Source: Dipteris shenzhenensis (lineage: Eukaryota; Polypodiophyta; Polypodiopsida; Gleicheniales). From it: DNA of 64,000 nt. Shown one piece after another: positions 11,523 through 22,429 of this stretch. Below the pieces are notes generated by a model. It was not told the DNA's origin. It worked only from the letters and a program-made list of their open reading frames with translations, and did not search any database. Within the stretch, counting starts at the first letter, position 1, and every line of letters begins with the position of its first letter. Both the position numbers and the translations under genes were made by a program. The DNA is taken from NCBI GenBank assembly GCA_047967505.1, contig CM106538.1; one strand, written 5' to 3'.

Positions 11523-13764
11523 GTTACATTAACTGGATTGGGTCAGTTAGGTCAACTAAGTTGGGTCAGTTATTCCCCTCAGTTAGACTTAAAGTTCATT
11601 CACACTTGAACATAATGACCAAAGGGCCCCTAAATTCCCCTAACATTGAGGGTCCATATCTTGCCAGTTTGGGACTTAGATTGAACCACAACTTCACACA
11701 CGAAACCATTGAGCTACGCGAACTTTTTCTAGCCAATCCCACAGCATTTAAGCATTTAAGCATTCAATACATGTAGGCTCCATCTTCCTTTCGCACGCAT
11801 CCCACATTTGATGCGGTTCCCTGTCTCGCTACTGGTGGGATGCCAATCATCATGATCTAGGTAATGCAAATGCTCCTCGCAATTGGCCATTAATCAATAG
11901 AAACTCTAAAATCAAATGGACAAGCCAGGAAACACTCATCAGAGCCTTGGACAGAGACATGCATCAATTATGCAAAGCAGTTATGACAAAACACTCAAGG
12001 AAAGTGCAAGATATAGTGAAGCCTTTGCAATCATCCTGGAGGTGTCCCTCACCATTGACGACCATTTGCCCACAACCTTAACTTCAATCCAAATCAATAG
12101 ATAGATGCTCAAACAACAAGTAAGGTAGAACAAGCTTGCTCTCCTTGCTTGTTAGTGTCTAAGTTTGAGTCGAGTAGTCTGGATAGGGTTGAGCTACTCT
12201 TGGTTAGTGTTGTGCCTTAAGCAAAGGTGAGAGAGAGTGAGACTGGAAGCTGCACACAATTGTTGCACAAGCACAGTTGCAATTGTGGTCATTTGTAACA
12301 GGCTATGGCTGATTTTATAAAACAAGTATTGGGCTTGGTACCTCGGTGCATTCCTGATTTCTTGCATCACTCATCTTTCCATTATGCATGCTCATCTACT
12401 TGCCCCCATACCATTTCTCCCACTCAGCACAAACCTCTTGATAGAACACACTATGTCAAACTCGTGCAATCAAGCATTGAGTAGGTTTTGTATACTAAGC
12501 ATACCTAGAATTGCAAGAGAGGGCATCTACCTGAGCATTTCCCCTAACCAAGCACCTACATTGAGCACCGAGCACTGAGGACACTAGTCAACTGAAGAAA
12601 AGACTGTCAATTTTCGGCCCAAAAAGTTGGAGGATTTGACATGCTGAAAGAAAAAGTGGGGAATTGAGTGGATTGACGTAGTCTTAGAATTGAGTGCACA
12701 AACATTGAGAGCAATAGTTTATGCTAATAGCAGTAAAAGATATGGTAGTAGCTTGGGTTAGCACATTACTATAAAAGATACTTCTAAGTATGGTGTTTGA
12801 CGACCGGTCTGACTACTAGTGTCTAGATAGAGGAGTATTCTCAAGCAACTTGCATGATTCTTCACACTTTGACCAATGTTTGACACATGCTTGGAGAGGT
12901 GCCAAAGGTACATGACTAAGAGAGAAGAACGCCTATGTCAAGGTAGAAGGAGTTGGCAAAATGTTACGTCAGCCATACTCATGGAAGCCTGAGGCTTGGT
13001 TATGGTGAGGCAGAGACCAAGAGGGCTTGACAACACTTGCACTTAATGGGGCTTTGATGATTTTGGTCTAGGTTTATTCCTAGGCCTAGGCATTAATGAA
13101 GAGGAGCAAAGGGAAGCCCATGAGAGGGCTCGAATGATAAGGTTCCTAGTGGGACATGTGGCACCAAACAAGGAGCCACTTGGCAAGTGTTGGGTTCAGG
13201 GGAGATTTCTAGCGAGAGGCTCTACATAGAAGGATATGAAAAGAAAGAGAACTCAGGGAGAGTTCACATACATTGACGTAAGGGAGCACTCTACGAAATT
13301 GTGGCTAGGTGGTCAACTTAGAAAAATCCCTCATGTTGATGTCATTTCACTCGTATCAAAGCTGGATGAGATATTGAGGAGTTGCAAGTGTAATGATAGG
13401 TGAGATGACATTAGCCTTGTGAGTATAACTACTGAGACTTGACCTTCATAGAGGAAAGGATGTAACAGCTCTGCCATCATAAGAGGTTGCCTCCATTTAT
13501 TCAAAAAAATCAACTATTCAGGTGACTCTTTATCATGTAAGCCGGCAACGTTGTAAGATGAATCTACTCTTCGGTGCAATTCCTTGTGAACAACAACATA
13601 AGAAATGGGTTGATGGACAATAGTCATGGTAGACAAGCTCTCATGGCAATTATGATTTGTGATAACAACAGAGTACTAGGCAGTCTCTGAGGAGTACTAA
13701 AAGTTGAAATTGCGGCTTGATTTGTGATGACTCAATCTACAAGAAGAGACTACAAATGACATAT
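11523..13764. other. No recognisable gene
   Basis: Short frames on both strands without family motifs. The only structure noted is the dispersed similarity of 13015-13130 to 8800-8940. Confidence 0.5.
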
Positions 13765-13960
13765 TTGTTTGGCAACAATCGGCAGGATACTCTTTGGCAA
13801 CGACTAGAGTAATCTTTTGGCGGCGATTGGTGGGATACGCAATGGCGATGGTCGGTGGGATGTTGGGGTTGTGATGGTCAATGGGATGTTGGGGTTGCGA
13901 TGGTTGGCAGGATACCTTGATGGCGACGACCGATGGGATATTGATTGTGTAAAGAAGCAA
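13765..13960. repeat. Minisatellite of GCGATGGTCGGTGGGAT type, copy 1
   Basis: Imperfect units of about 24-35 bp built around GCGATGGTCGGTGGGAT, with variants such as GACGACCGATGGGATA and GTTGGCAGGATA. The same motif fills 25260-26070, on the other side of the minus-strand gypsy relic, so the two arrays may be the terminal or leader sequences of that element. Confidence 0.65.
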
Positions 13961-13962
13961 AA

Positions 13963-13964
<2 letters not shown>

Positions 13965-14018
<54 letters not shown>
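13965..14018. repeat. (GA)n microsatellite
   Basis: Roughly 27 GA units, pure. The long frames that cross it on both strands are repeat artefacts. Confidence 0.95.
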
Positions 14019-14021
<3 letters not shown>

Positions 14022-14715
14022 GGGGTGTGGGGTGTGAAGAAAAGTGAGTGAGTAGAGTGCACTTGTGTGGTGCAGGCATGATTGTGAGGTCAGTGTGCAA
14101 AATGGTGAACAAATGCAAAACATGAACGTACTAACTCTAATCACCTAGTGTTGACCATGGGTGTGTGTGTGTGTGAGCGTGTTTGGCAGGGACTGGTGGG
14201 CTACGGGTGCATCGGGTGAGATGCCTACCGTACTGACTCACCTAGACCTGAACTCAATGATTATGAGGAATGCGGTGTGGGCAGATGCCGTACTGCTGCA
14301 TAGCGTGTAAAAAGCCACGTAGAGTAATTGTCCAGCTTGTTTTTTACCTTGGACACCAGAGGCACATTTGCACTAGGTTTAGTTGTTGCGGTGTGGTCCA
14401 TCTTCTTGGGGGAAGCGGGGTCTTGTGTGACTACCCTTGGCATAGACCCTTGCATTCATGAGTGGGTCGGTACGGTCAAAGGTGGTACTTTGGAGGGTTT
14501 GCCTTCGGAATCAGAGGGAGGTTCTTGTGTAACACCCCTTAAGGGAGGGGTCAGTGCTCCCTGGCTACCCTTAGCGAGATTTGTGTTGAGTCAGACCATT
14601 CGTGGTACTAGTGTGTACTCGATACCTTGGGGCTAGCCTGCTTCATTCAGTTCGTTGGCAGGTTGTTGTAATGTTGTATCTCGGGGAGACATGGGTTCTT
14701 GTGTTGCTACCTTTG
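14019..14715. other. Non-coding tail, probably 3' part of the interrupted gypsy element
   Basis: No gene seen; a short GT run lies near 14160. When the copia insertion is removed, 14720 joins 17575, so this stretch is continuous with the sequence following the minus-strand gypsy integrase. Confidence 0.4.
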
Positions 14716-14720
14716 GAACC

Positions 14721-14909
14721 TGAGAGTGCTCTCAACAGAAGCAAGAACAGAAGAAGGAGAGAGAGAGAGAGATAGAGAGCCACACAAGTTTTGGTGGGTG
14801 CAGAACCATGGGTGCAGAACCACCCTAATCTTCTTTTTCATTCATTTATATATGTGTTTGAGTATTGTACATAACCGGGGTTAAGGCACAGTGACCTTTA
14901 ACCCCCACA
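14721..14909 (-). repeat. 3' LTR of the young copia element
   Basis: 189 bp, begins TGAGAGTGCT and ends CCCCCACA on the plus strand. It differs from the other LTR by a 16-bp internal duplication (GGGTGCAGAACCAT repeated) and about two substitutions. On the element's own strand it carries a TATA-like CATATATAAATG. Confidence 0.93.
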
Positions 14910-14962
14910 ACCTCCCACTTAAAGGACAATGTGCCTTTGAGGGAGAACAACCAGTGAGCGTA

Positions 14963-16279
14963 CTATCCAATGCCCATCAATACATGACAATACTCAAACC
15001 GCTGACTAGGTAGACTCTTCATCAGCATATCTGCAGGGTTATCATCTGTATGAACCTTGACAAGCTCTATGCGCTTGTCCTCAAGTACCTCCCTGATGAA
15101 ATGGTACATGACCTCAATGTGTTTGGTCTTTGCATGAAAGACCGGATTCCGTGCTAGCTGAATAGCACTCATGGAATCACTATGCAATGTCGGTACACCT
15201 GTATAAATCCCCAAATCTCCCACTAGCCGATCAAGCCATATAGCCTCCTTGCAACCCTCTGTGGCTGCAACATACTCAGCCTCTGTGGTAGACAAAGCAA
15301 CGCACTTCTGTGCGCGAGACATCCATGACACTGCACCACCTGCAAAGGTGAACACATAACCAGAAGTGGATCTCCTACTATCCACATGCCCTGCATAGTC
15401 TGAATCTGTGTACCCAAGTACACGCATATCTCCTTTACCAAAGCAAATGCACATCTCCTTGGTACCCTTCATGTACCTCATGATGCACTTAACTGCCTCC
15501 CAATGCCTCTTTCCTGGATTAGCCATATATCGGCTAACAACTCCCACTGCAAATGCAATGTCTGGTCTAGTAGCTATCATAGCATACATAAGACTCCCAA
15601 CTACTGATGCATAAGGAACCTTGGCCATCATGGCCCTTTCCTCATCTGATTTGGGACTATCTGTATGACTCAGTTTCACATATGGAGGCAATGGAGTACT
15701 CACTGCCTTCCCCCCCTCCATATTGAAACGCTGCAATACTTTTGTAACATACTCTTTTTGTGAAAGCCAAAGGAGTTTCCTACTCCGATCACGCGTGATG
15801 CGCATACCAAGAATATGACCTGCAAGTCCCAAATCCTTCATATCAAAGGCCTCATGCAACTTGGCCTTTAATGCATCTAGCTCATAAGTATTCTTGCTAG
15901 CCAATAGCATATCATCCACATATAGTGCCAAGATTATCAGGCTATTATCCTTAGCCCTTTTAGTGTAGAGGCAGTGATCAATTTCACTCCTCCTAAAATC
16001 CTGGGACCAAATGAAAGCATCAAACTTCTGATACCATTCTCTAGGCGCTTGCTTAAGACCATAGAGACTCTTCTTCAGCTTGCAAACTAAATGCTCTTTG
16101 CCCTTTTCTTCAAAGCCTTCCGGCTGCACCATGTAAATTTCCTCATGCAAATCCCCATGCAAGAAAGCTGTCTTGACATCCATTTGCATAAGCTCCATAT
16201 CCTCTGATGCCACTAGTCCAAGCATGCATCTAAGTGTGGTCATCTTCACAACCGGAGAGAATATCTCATCAAAGTCCAC
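14963..16279 (-). CDS. Copia reverse transcriptase-RNase H, open but N-terminally truncated polyprotein
   Basis: 438 codons without a stop, beginning at a GTG inside the phrase VDFDEIFSPVVKMTT, which in full copia polyproteins follows the integrase. RT motifs are intact: MDVKTAFLHG (Asp34), LKKSLYGLKQAPR (68-80) and the catalytic YVDDMLL (120-126). RNase H follows with GYTDSDYAGH (289-298), LSTTEAEYVA (329-338), LHSDSMSAIQLARN (365-378) and DNPADMLMK (413-421), so all the acidic catalytic residues are there. There is no ATG at the domain start. An acceptor-like TTCTATTTTCAG lies just upstream, so translation may depend on splicing or a non-AUG start. The intact frame fits recent insertion, yet the lack of gag and integrase means it cannot transpose alone. 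Confidence 0.88.
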   Translation of the reverse strand: MDFDEIFSPVVKMTTLRCMLGLVASEDMELMQMDVKTAFLHGDLHEEIYMVQPEGFEEKGKEHLVCKLKKSLYGLKQAPREWYQKFDAFIWSQDFRRSEIDHCLYTKRAKDNSLIILALYVDDMLLASKNTYELDALKAKLHEAFDMKDLGLAGHILGMRITRDRSRKLLWLSQKEYVTKVLQRFNMEGGKAVSTPLPPYVKLSHTDSPKSDEERAMMAKVPYASVVGSLMYAMIATRPDIAFAVGVVSRYMANPGKRHWEAVKCIMRYMKGTKEMCICFGKGDMRVLGYTDSDYAGHVDSRRSTSGYVFTFAGGAVSWMSRAQKCVALSTTEAEYVAATEGCKEAIWLDRLVGDLGIYTGVPTLHSDSMSAIQLARNPVFHAKTKHIEVMYHFIREVLEDKRIELVKVHTDDNPADMLMKSLPSQRFEYCHVLMGIG

Positions 16280-16303
16280 AGGTAATGAGCGCTACTGAAA
16301 ATA

Positions 16304-16737
16304 GAACTTGAGATGCCTCAAAACATGGGCGCCATTGCATAATCGGACTCAGCAAGAAAATCTGCAAATATCTCTCTTCTTCTAGAACTCCAAAATCCCA
16401 ACCGATGAGTGCGAAATGGGAGTCAACACTTATCCACAGCCATGTGGCATAAATCTAAGGTTTCAAAACCTTAGAATGAAAAATGCATAATAGAGAGATG
16501 AAATCGAATACACAGAGATAGAACTTGAGATGCCTCAAAACATGGGCGCCATTGCATAATCGGACTCAGCAAGAAAATCTGCAAATATCTCTCTTCTTCT
16601 AGAACTCCAAAATCCCAACCGATGAGTGCGAAATGGGAGTCAACACTTATCCACAGCCATGTGGCACAAATCTAAGGTTTCAAAACCTTAGAATGAAAAA
16701 TGCATAACAGAGAGATGAAATCGAATACACAGAGATC
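16304..16737. repeat. 217-bp tandem duplication in the copia leader
   Basis: Two nearly identical head-to-tail units, 16304-16520 and 16521-16737, each beginning GAACTTGAGATGCCTCAAAA. Only about two substitutions separate them, so the duplication is recent or conserved by turnover. It lies between the primer site and the RT frame. Confidence 0.92.
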
Positions 16738-17382
16738 TATAACTCTGAAAATCCTCCACCGAATCATGCAAGAACTGATAGGTAGGGGTTTTTGGGCGTC
16801 CGGAACGCAATGGGACAGACGGTTTTGGAAACCGTGGTCTCAATCACTGGGTCCAACACACGGACTAAAAAATGTTTTTGGAAACAGAGCTGTTTGTAAA
16901 CTCCACCGGAGTGCGAATGATGAGCAACATAGAAGTTTTAGGACCTCCTGAGTCCACCGGAACTGACAGATCTACAAATGGTTGCTCCAAACTTGAGTTC
17001 CAACACTCGGGTAAAAAACGCAGGAACTGACACAGTGAGCCAGAAATCCAATGAAATGATCCCAGATTCAAGAATGAAGGTGTTTCCAAGCTCCTGAAGT
17101 GAAGTGGACACCAAAAGCAAGCAATAGTTGCCTCTACAAGTCAATACGGAGTCTCTGTCATCGAACGGAACAGGGAAAAGCTCAAAAAACGACTTTTTCT
17201 TTGAAACCACTTATCAAAACCACTTCGCAAAGCCAAAGTGACTTTTCCAAAGGTTCCTTCAAGGTCTCTGCACACTCGGATGCAAGTAAAGTCACCCACA
17301 AAGCTTCCCACAAAGCTTCTCCTTCCTCCCACAGAGCTACTGAGCTTCAAAGCATTCACGCATGCTCAGCTAGATCACCCGG

Positions 17383-17394
17383 GCTCTGATACCA
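17383..17394 (-). other. Primer binding site of the young copia element
   Basis: The minus strand reads TGGTATCAGAGC two bases after the LTR end, matching the 3' end of plant initiator tRNA-Met as in most plant copia elements. Confidence 0.9.
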
Positions 17395-17396
17395 GT

Positions 17397-17569
17397 TGAG
17401 AGTGCTCTCAACGGAAGCAAGAACGGAAGAAGGAGAGAGAGAGAGATAGAGAGCCACACAAGTTTTGGTGGGTGCAGAACCACCCTAATCTTCTTTTTCA
17501 TTCATTTATATATGTGTTTGAGTATTGTACATAACCGGGGTTAAGGCACAGTGACCTTTAACCCCCACA
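17397..17569 (-). repeat. 5' LTR of the young copia element
   Basis: 173 bp, TGAGAGTGCT to CCCCCACA on the plus strand, followed directly by the right-hand GAACC target duplication. Confidence 0.93.
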
Positions 17570-18099
17570 GAACCTTCACGGCTTGCACCCTTGACTTTGA
17601 GACCCAAGCGACCTTCTTGTCTTGGCCGCCCAAGTGGTTGGTGTTGACCGAGCTGTTGGAGGGGTGTGGCAGTGGATGAGGTGGTAGTGTGAGCTGGCGG
17701 CATGGTCTTCTTCTTGTAACTGATGGTTTTGGAAGAGACGCCCCTAAGGCAAACAGGGCCTTCTGTGTTGCTTGGACTTCCTCTAGGAGTCGGGTCCGAT
17801 CGAAGGGATGTTGGGTGCAGAGGATAGCCTCTTGTACTTGTTATTCATGCATTTCCTGAGCGGAGGATGGTGGTGGCAGTGGAGCAGGCAATGGCACTAG
17901 TTTACCACTATGGCTAGCTTTCTTTCCTCTTCGAGCTGGGCCTTTTGGTGGGGTGTTGGAGGTGGCTGGGGCTTCCAATCCATCCTTTTGTGTATCTTCA
18001 TTGTCATGGATCGGCAAGGGAAGAACTGCGAGACTACTGCCATTCTGCCACCATTGGTGAGTGAAGTTGTCCGGGTGCACCAGTCAATTTGACAGTTCA

Positions 18100-19300
18100 T
18101 GGCGTAGCACCAGGTTCTTCCCAATATAATCAGTTCTTCGATTGCTACTACCTGGTGAACAACCATTAGACTTAAATTCACAAAACCCAAAGTTTGTAGG
18201 AGTTGGCCATTTATAGCTCTTACTGAAGCGATTGTGAGGGTTTGGGGGGCCTGTAGCTTTTCCCATACCTCGCGGGAGAAGTTGTGGCCAAATCTCCTTC
18301 TGCCAAGTCCTTGCTATTGAGGTTACGATCAAACCACTTTTTACGTCAGGCCTTTTCTACCCAGAGAGAGTAGGCTGCACACAACCTTGTCTCTTCTAAC
18401 CTTTTCAAGTCAACTAGCTGTTCTGCTAGCATGTTCTCTGTGAGTCTTTCCTTAATGGTAAGATGAAGGCTAGGCAGTACATACTCCATTGGCATCACTG
18501 CCTCCACCCCGAAGGCTAGGCTGAAGGGGGTACAGTGCGTGGCCACTTTGTAGGAGGTCCTGTAGGCCCATAATGCTGCTATGAGTTTGTGCTCCCAGTC
18601 GATATGACTGGCTTCTATTATACATGTGATGATCTTACAGCACGTTTTATTGGAGCTCTTGGCCAAGCCATTTGCCCTAGGGTAGAATGGCATTGACTTC
18701 CTATGTATGATCATAAAATCACTAGTCAGGATTGCTATCATTTCATTGAGGAAGTGAGTTCCTCAGTTGCTAACTAAGTCCAATAGACAACCGAACTGCA
18801 TGATGACTTGTTCATATAAGAATTTGGCAGGGGATCTCGCATCGGCCTTCACCGTGGCTCTTCCTTCTATCCACTTGGTGAAGTAATCGGTGGCCACAAT
18901 GATGTATCTTGCCCTAGTCCCCTTAGCTCTACTGGGCTTATGGGTCCAATGAAATCGATGCCCCATTTTTCGAAGGGTTGATCGGTCAAGATTCTGGTAA
19001 AGGGCATCATGTCTACCTTGTGGGGGTTTTGGACATGCTGGCCAGGGGTCGTACTGTTTGATGAATTTGGCCGCGTCTCCGAAGAGCATCAGCCACCAAA
19101 GACCAGCTTGCAACACTTTATGTGCTGTAATATCAGTGGGCAAAATGACCTCCTACAATTCTGGAGTGGGCTTCTTCAAGCACATCGATGTATTTGTGTT
19201 CACACACGCATCTTCGAAGGATGCCATCCTTGCCCATGCAGTATAGTTGGCCAGCTATCAGTTGATATGGCACTGCATCCTTAATTAGTTTGCAGGCTCT
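18100..19300 (-). pseudogene. Gypsy integrase relic
   Basis: The zinc-binding region shows EEAHSRIVGGHFAH followed by YDPWPACPKP, in which the first cysteine has become tyrosine. The core shows IIVATDYFTKW with the second-strand aspartate, then a stop before GTHF, then ANGLAKSSNK, where active enzymes have glutamate rather than lysine. A C-terminal block near 18300 reads LNSKDLAEGDL in a shifted frame. At least one catalytic residue is lost, so the enzyme is dead. Confidence 0.85.
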
Positions 19301-19307
19301 ATCCTTC

Positions 19308-20594
19308 TTAAGAGCCTGGTCCAGGGGTAATCTGTTGGCCAAGTAGTGGCCGATTTCGGTGGCCCATGATGTCGAGGAAGAAGAGAGAAGCGTATGGGAG
19401 ATCATCTTCTACTCGCATTGGGGCTTCATTGTTTGGGATTTTCAAAAGGTGGTTAGCCAGAACGAAGGTTTTCCCTTTACGTACAATGACTGTGAAGTAG
19501 AACTCTAGAAGGATTAACATCCACCTAGTGATGCATCCAGTGATGCAGGGTTTGTTGACCAAGTATAACAATGCTTGGTGGTCCATGAAGAAGAGAAACT
19601 TGTTAGCTAGTGCCTGAATTTCTTAACTGCATAGACCGTGGCAAGGCCTTTCCTCTCGATTGTGGTGTGGTTAACCTCGGCCTCATTTAGGTGGCGGCTC
19701 GCAAAGTATACTAGGTAATCCATATTATTTTCCTCGGGTTGGGCTAACACACACACGGTGGCAAAGTTGGAGGCATCAATATGGACATGGAATATTAAAT
19801 TCCAGTTGGGGGACCTCAACATTGGTGTGGTGGCTAGAGCTAGTTTGAGGGTTTCAAAGGATGTTTGGCATTACTCAGTCCAGTCAAAGGATACTAGCAC
19901 TTTGTATAATGGGCGGGCTATGTTCGCATAGAACAAGATGAATTTCCTATAATAGCCTGTGTGGCCAGTAAATTGTTGGACTCCCTTGGCATTGGTGGGG
20001 GGTGGTAACTCCAAGATGAATTTGATTTTATTATGGTCCATAGAGATTCCATTCTGGGACACTATGTGGCCCAGGATGACACCATGTTTGACCCAAAACT
20101 AGCACTTAAGAGGATTGAGGGATATGTGGTATAAGTGACATTTCTCGACGACGAGCCTGAGGTACTTTAGGTGGCCATCCCACTTTGAGTTCACACAGAT
20201 GTCATCCAAGAAGATGTCCACAAGGTCTCTCAGATACTCTTTGAATACTATGATTATCATCTGTTGGAAGGTAGCAGGGGCATTGGTTAATTCGAATATC
20301 ATCACCTTGGCTGCATACACACCCCATTTGGTGGCGAAGGCGGTCTTATGTTGATCTTGTAGGGTGATCGACACTTGGTTGTAACCTGAAAGTACATCTA
20401 GGAAGCTATACACTTCCTTTCTCGGCTACCCTGTCTAGAACATGTTCCGTGAATGGCAAGGGGTAGTGGTCAGATCTAGTGCAAGCATTAACCTTTTTCA
20501 AATCCACACACACTCTAATTTTTCCATTTTTCTTTAGGACTATTACGATGGGTGAAACCCAGGGGTGAAACCCAGTCCATATGCTCAATCCCAT
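19308..20594 (-). pseudogene. Gypsy reverse transcriptase and RNase H relic
   Basis: From the 5' end: WVSPIVIVLKKNGKIRVCVD, then NACTRSDHYPLPF, MYSFLDVLSGYNQVSI, HKTAFATKWGVY and the catalytic box FLDDICV. The connection domain follows (KGVQQFTGHTGYYRKF), then RNase H with VHIDASNFA and FASRHLNEAEVNHTTIERK. Several stops and frameshifts lie between these blocks. This gives one reading order without gaps, so decay has been by point mutation rather than large deletion. Confidence 0.87.
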
Positions 20595-21599
20595 ATATGA
20601 ATCTCACATCTATGAGCTTCTATATTTCTTTCCTCATTATGAGTGTTGCATATTTAGGATTCATAGGGTAGGGGCGTTGATGTACCGGCTTGGAATGGTC
20701 TAGCATGGGGATTGTGTGCTGCACTACTACGACAGGGACTCCCTTCATGTCGATGTACTTCTAGGCCATGCAGTCCTTGTACTCTTGTAGGAGAGCTATT
20801 AAGGCATTCTCCTCATTGGGGGTGAGATCATCGGTGACAAATACGGGTTGGGGGACCTACCCTTCCAGGGCTGGCCCATCGTACCCTTGAGAGCATCCAT
20901 CTTTTTGAGACCTCTGGGCTTGTTGTAGGATCTTACGATCCTCAAAATGTAGGCTTTGTAATGGGCTGGTACTTGCTGTAGGTCCTCTTTCTCTTCAATT
21001 TCCTCCTCTATTTCTGCCAGAGCAGTGGTCCTTTTGGCCTTAGTCGTGCTTCCCTTAGCTATGCTTTTGGATACAGGGGGTTTGGGACCTGAAGGGGGAT
21101 CTTCCATTGCACTTATAGAGCTGACGAGGGAGGTTACCTTACTCGCCTTGGTTCCCTAGTTGGAGGAGAACTCATGGTGAGCTGTCGTGGCGCCTACGTA
21201 GGACAGCCAGTGAAGATCTGATTTCACCTTCACAGTTCCCTTGCTTACCTCTCAAGGTTTGATCATGTTAAACATTCTTAGGGGGACCATTCAGACCCTC
21301 GAGCTCTACATTGGTGATCTAAAACCCTAATCTTTCTTGGACATCTATATTGGCTAAGATGTGCATCCAGTTCTGCAAGAATTCTGGCTTAGGGAGAGGT
21401 GCATACAAGAAGTCATCGGACTCCTTCTCATCCTCTTCCTTGTCATAGGGTTGGAATAGATTTATGGAGGTGGTTCGGACGGTGGTGTTGGATTCTGCAC
21501 AGCAAAGAGGTGTCCTGACAATGGGTGGGCCTTGTAGGTGTGCAAGTCCTCTCTCATGGTTTGCTCCTCGTGCCACAAGTAGATGTTATCATTATGCAA

Positions 21600-21895
21600 G
21601 TCATGCATGAGTCCAGACATTCACAAGAAGGGCTTGCCTAGGATAGCTTCATATCCCAGTTGTTGAGTGAAGTTGAGTGAAGTCCATGACTACGAACCTG
21701 ATGGGGTACGTGAATCTATTAATGTTTATGCCAGTAAGCACTCCCAGGGGCTCGGTAGTTCCCCCATCGTCTAACTTTACTACCAGATGGGTCTGCTTGA
21801 GTGCGAGTTTTCCCCATTTCACCTAGCATTCCTTGGTGTAGACACTCACTCTCGCTTCCCCATCCAGGATGGCTTCGACCTTCTAGTTTTGATTG
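21600..21895 (-). pseudogene. Gypsy aspartic protease relic
   Basis: The minus strand reads KVEAILDGEARVSVYTKEC, a stop, then VKWGKLALKQTHLVVKL and GGTTEPLGVLTGI. The spacing and context fit a retroviral-type protease of the DGG variety, with the active-site glycine changed to glutamate (DGE). It lies between the zinc knuckle and the RT, as expected. Confidence 0.65.
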
Positions 21896-22429
21896 ACTAT
21901 GGGGATAGCGGCGTTCGTGTCATCACCCTCAAAGTATTGGCCTAGCTTGTTGATGGGAACCTTAGGTAGGTTGTGCCCCTTTTCTAGCATCGATTGGTTG
22001 GCTTAGGGTTGGTAGGGACTGGGGGTAAGGACGGTCTGTTCATCGAATTGGATAGATTGTGCCATAGGATGGGATTTCCTCTTAGTAGGGAAGCGATTGG
22101 CATTTTAACTCTGTTGATAGGAAGGCAACTAACTCGGCACTATCGCAGGGTTCTTGTGAAGCCTTCTTTTCCGTGGACAACATGTCCTCAAATCCATACA
22201 GGTCTCCTTCCTCTTGGAGGTTCTACAACACTGGGTCTTCTTGGAACATCTTTTGCATCAGATCCGGAGCTTCTGACTGCTCGAAGCTGAGGTGTTCCTC
22301 TTCCTCCACCCTTTTCGGAACCTTGAGCAATTTTGCCCCTCGGTGGCCCATCAGGTGGACTGGATGAATAGTATCTGACGTGCTACTGGCCTTTAGTTGA
22401 TGCTCGAACTTTTCTTGGAAATCTCATAC

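Larger units (their letters stand above)
14721..17569 (-). mobile_element. Young Ty1/copia retrotransposon lacking gag, protease and integrase
   Basis: A complete insertion bounded by LTRs at 14721-14909 and 17397-17569, both TG...CA, with the 5-bp target duplication GAACC at 14716-14720 and 17570-17574. On the minus strand the 5' LTR is followed by AC and the primer site TGGTATCAGAGC (complementary to initiator tRNA-Met), and a purine-rich AAGTGGGAGGT precedes the 3' LTR. Apart from one 16-bp duplication, the LTRs show about two substitutions, so insertion is recent. The body holds only an RT-RNase H frame (14963-16279) and a 1.1-kb leader with no gag, protease or integrase motifs. Mobilisation would therefore need proteins from a helper element. 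It sits in the 3' tail of an older gypsy element. Confidence 0.93.

Noticed and set aside
13697-14144. Four overlapping frames of 76-121 codons
   Set aside because: They run through the (GA)n microsatellite, and the Ser-Leu or Arg-Glu repeats they encode are artefacts.
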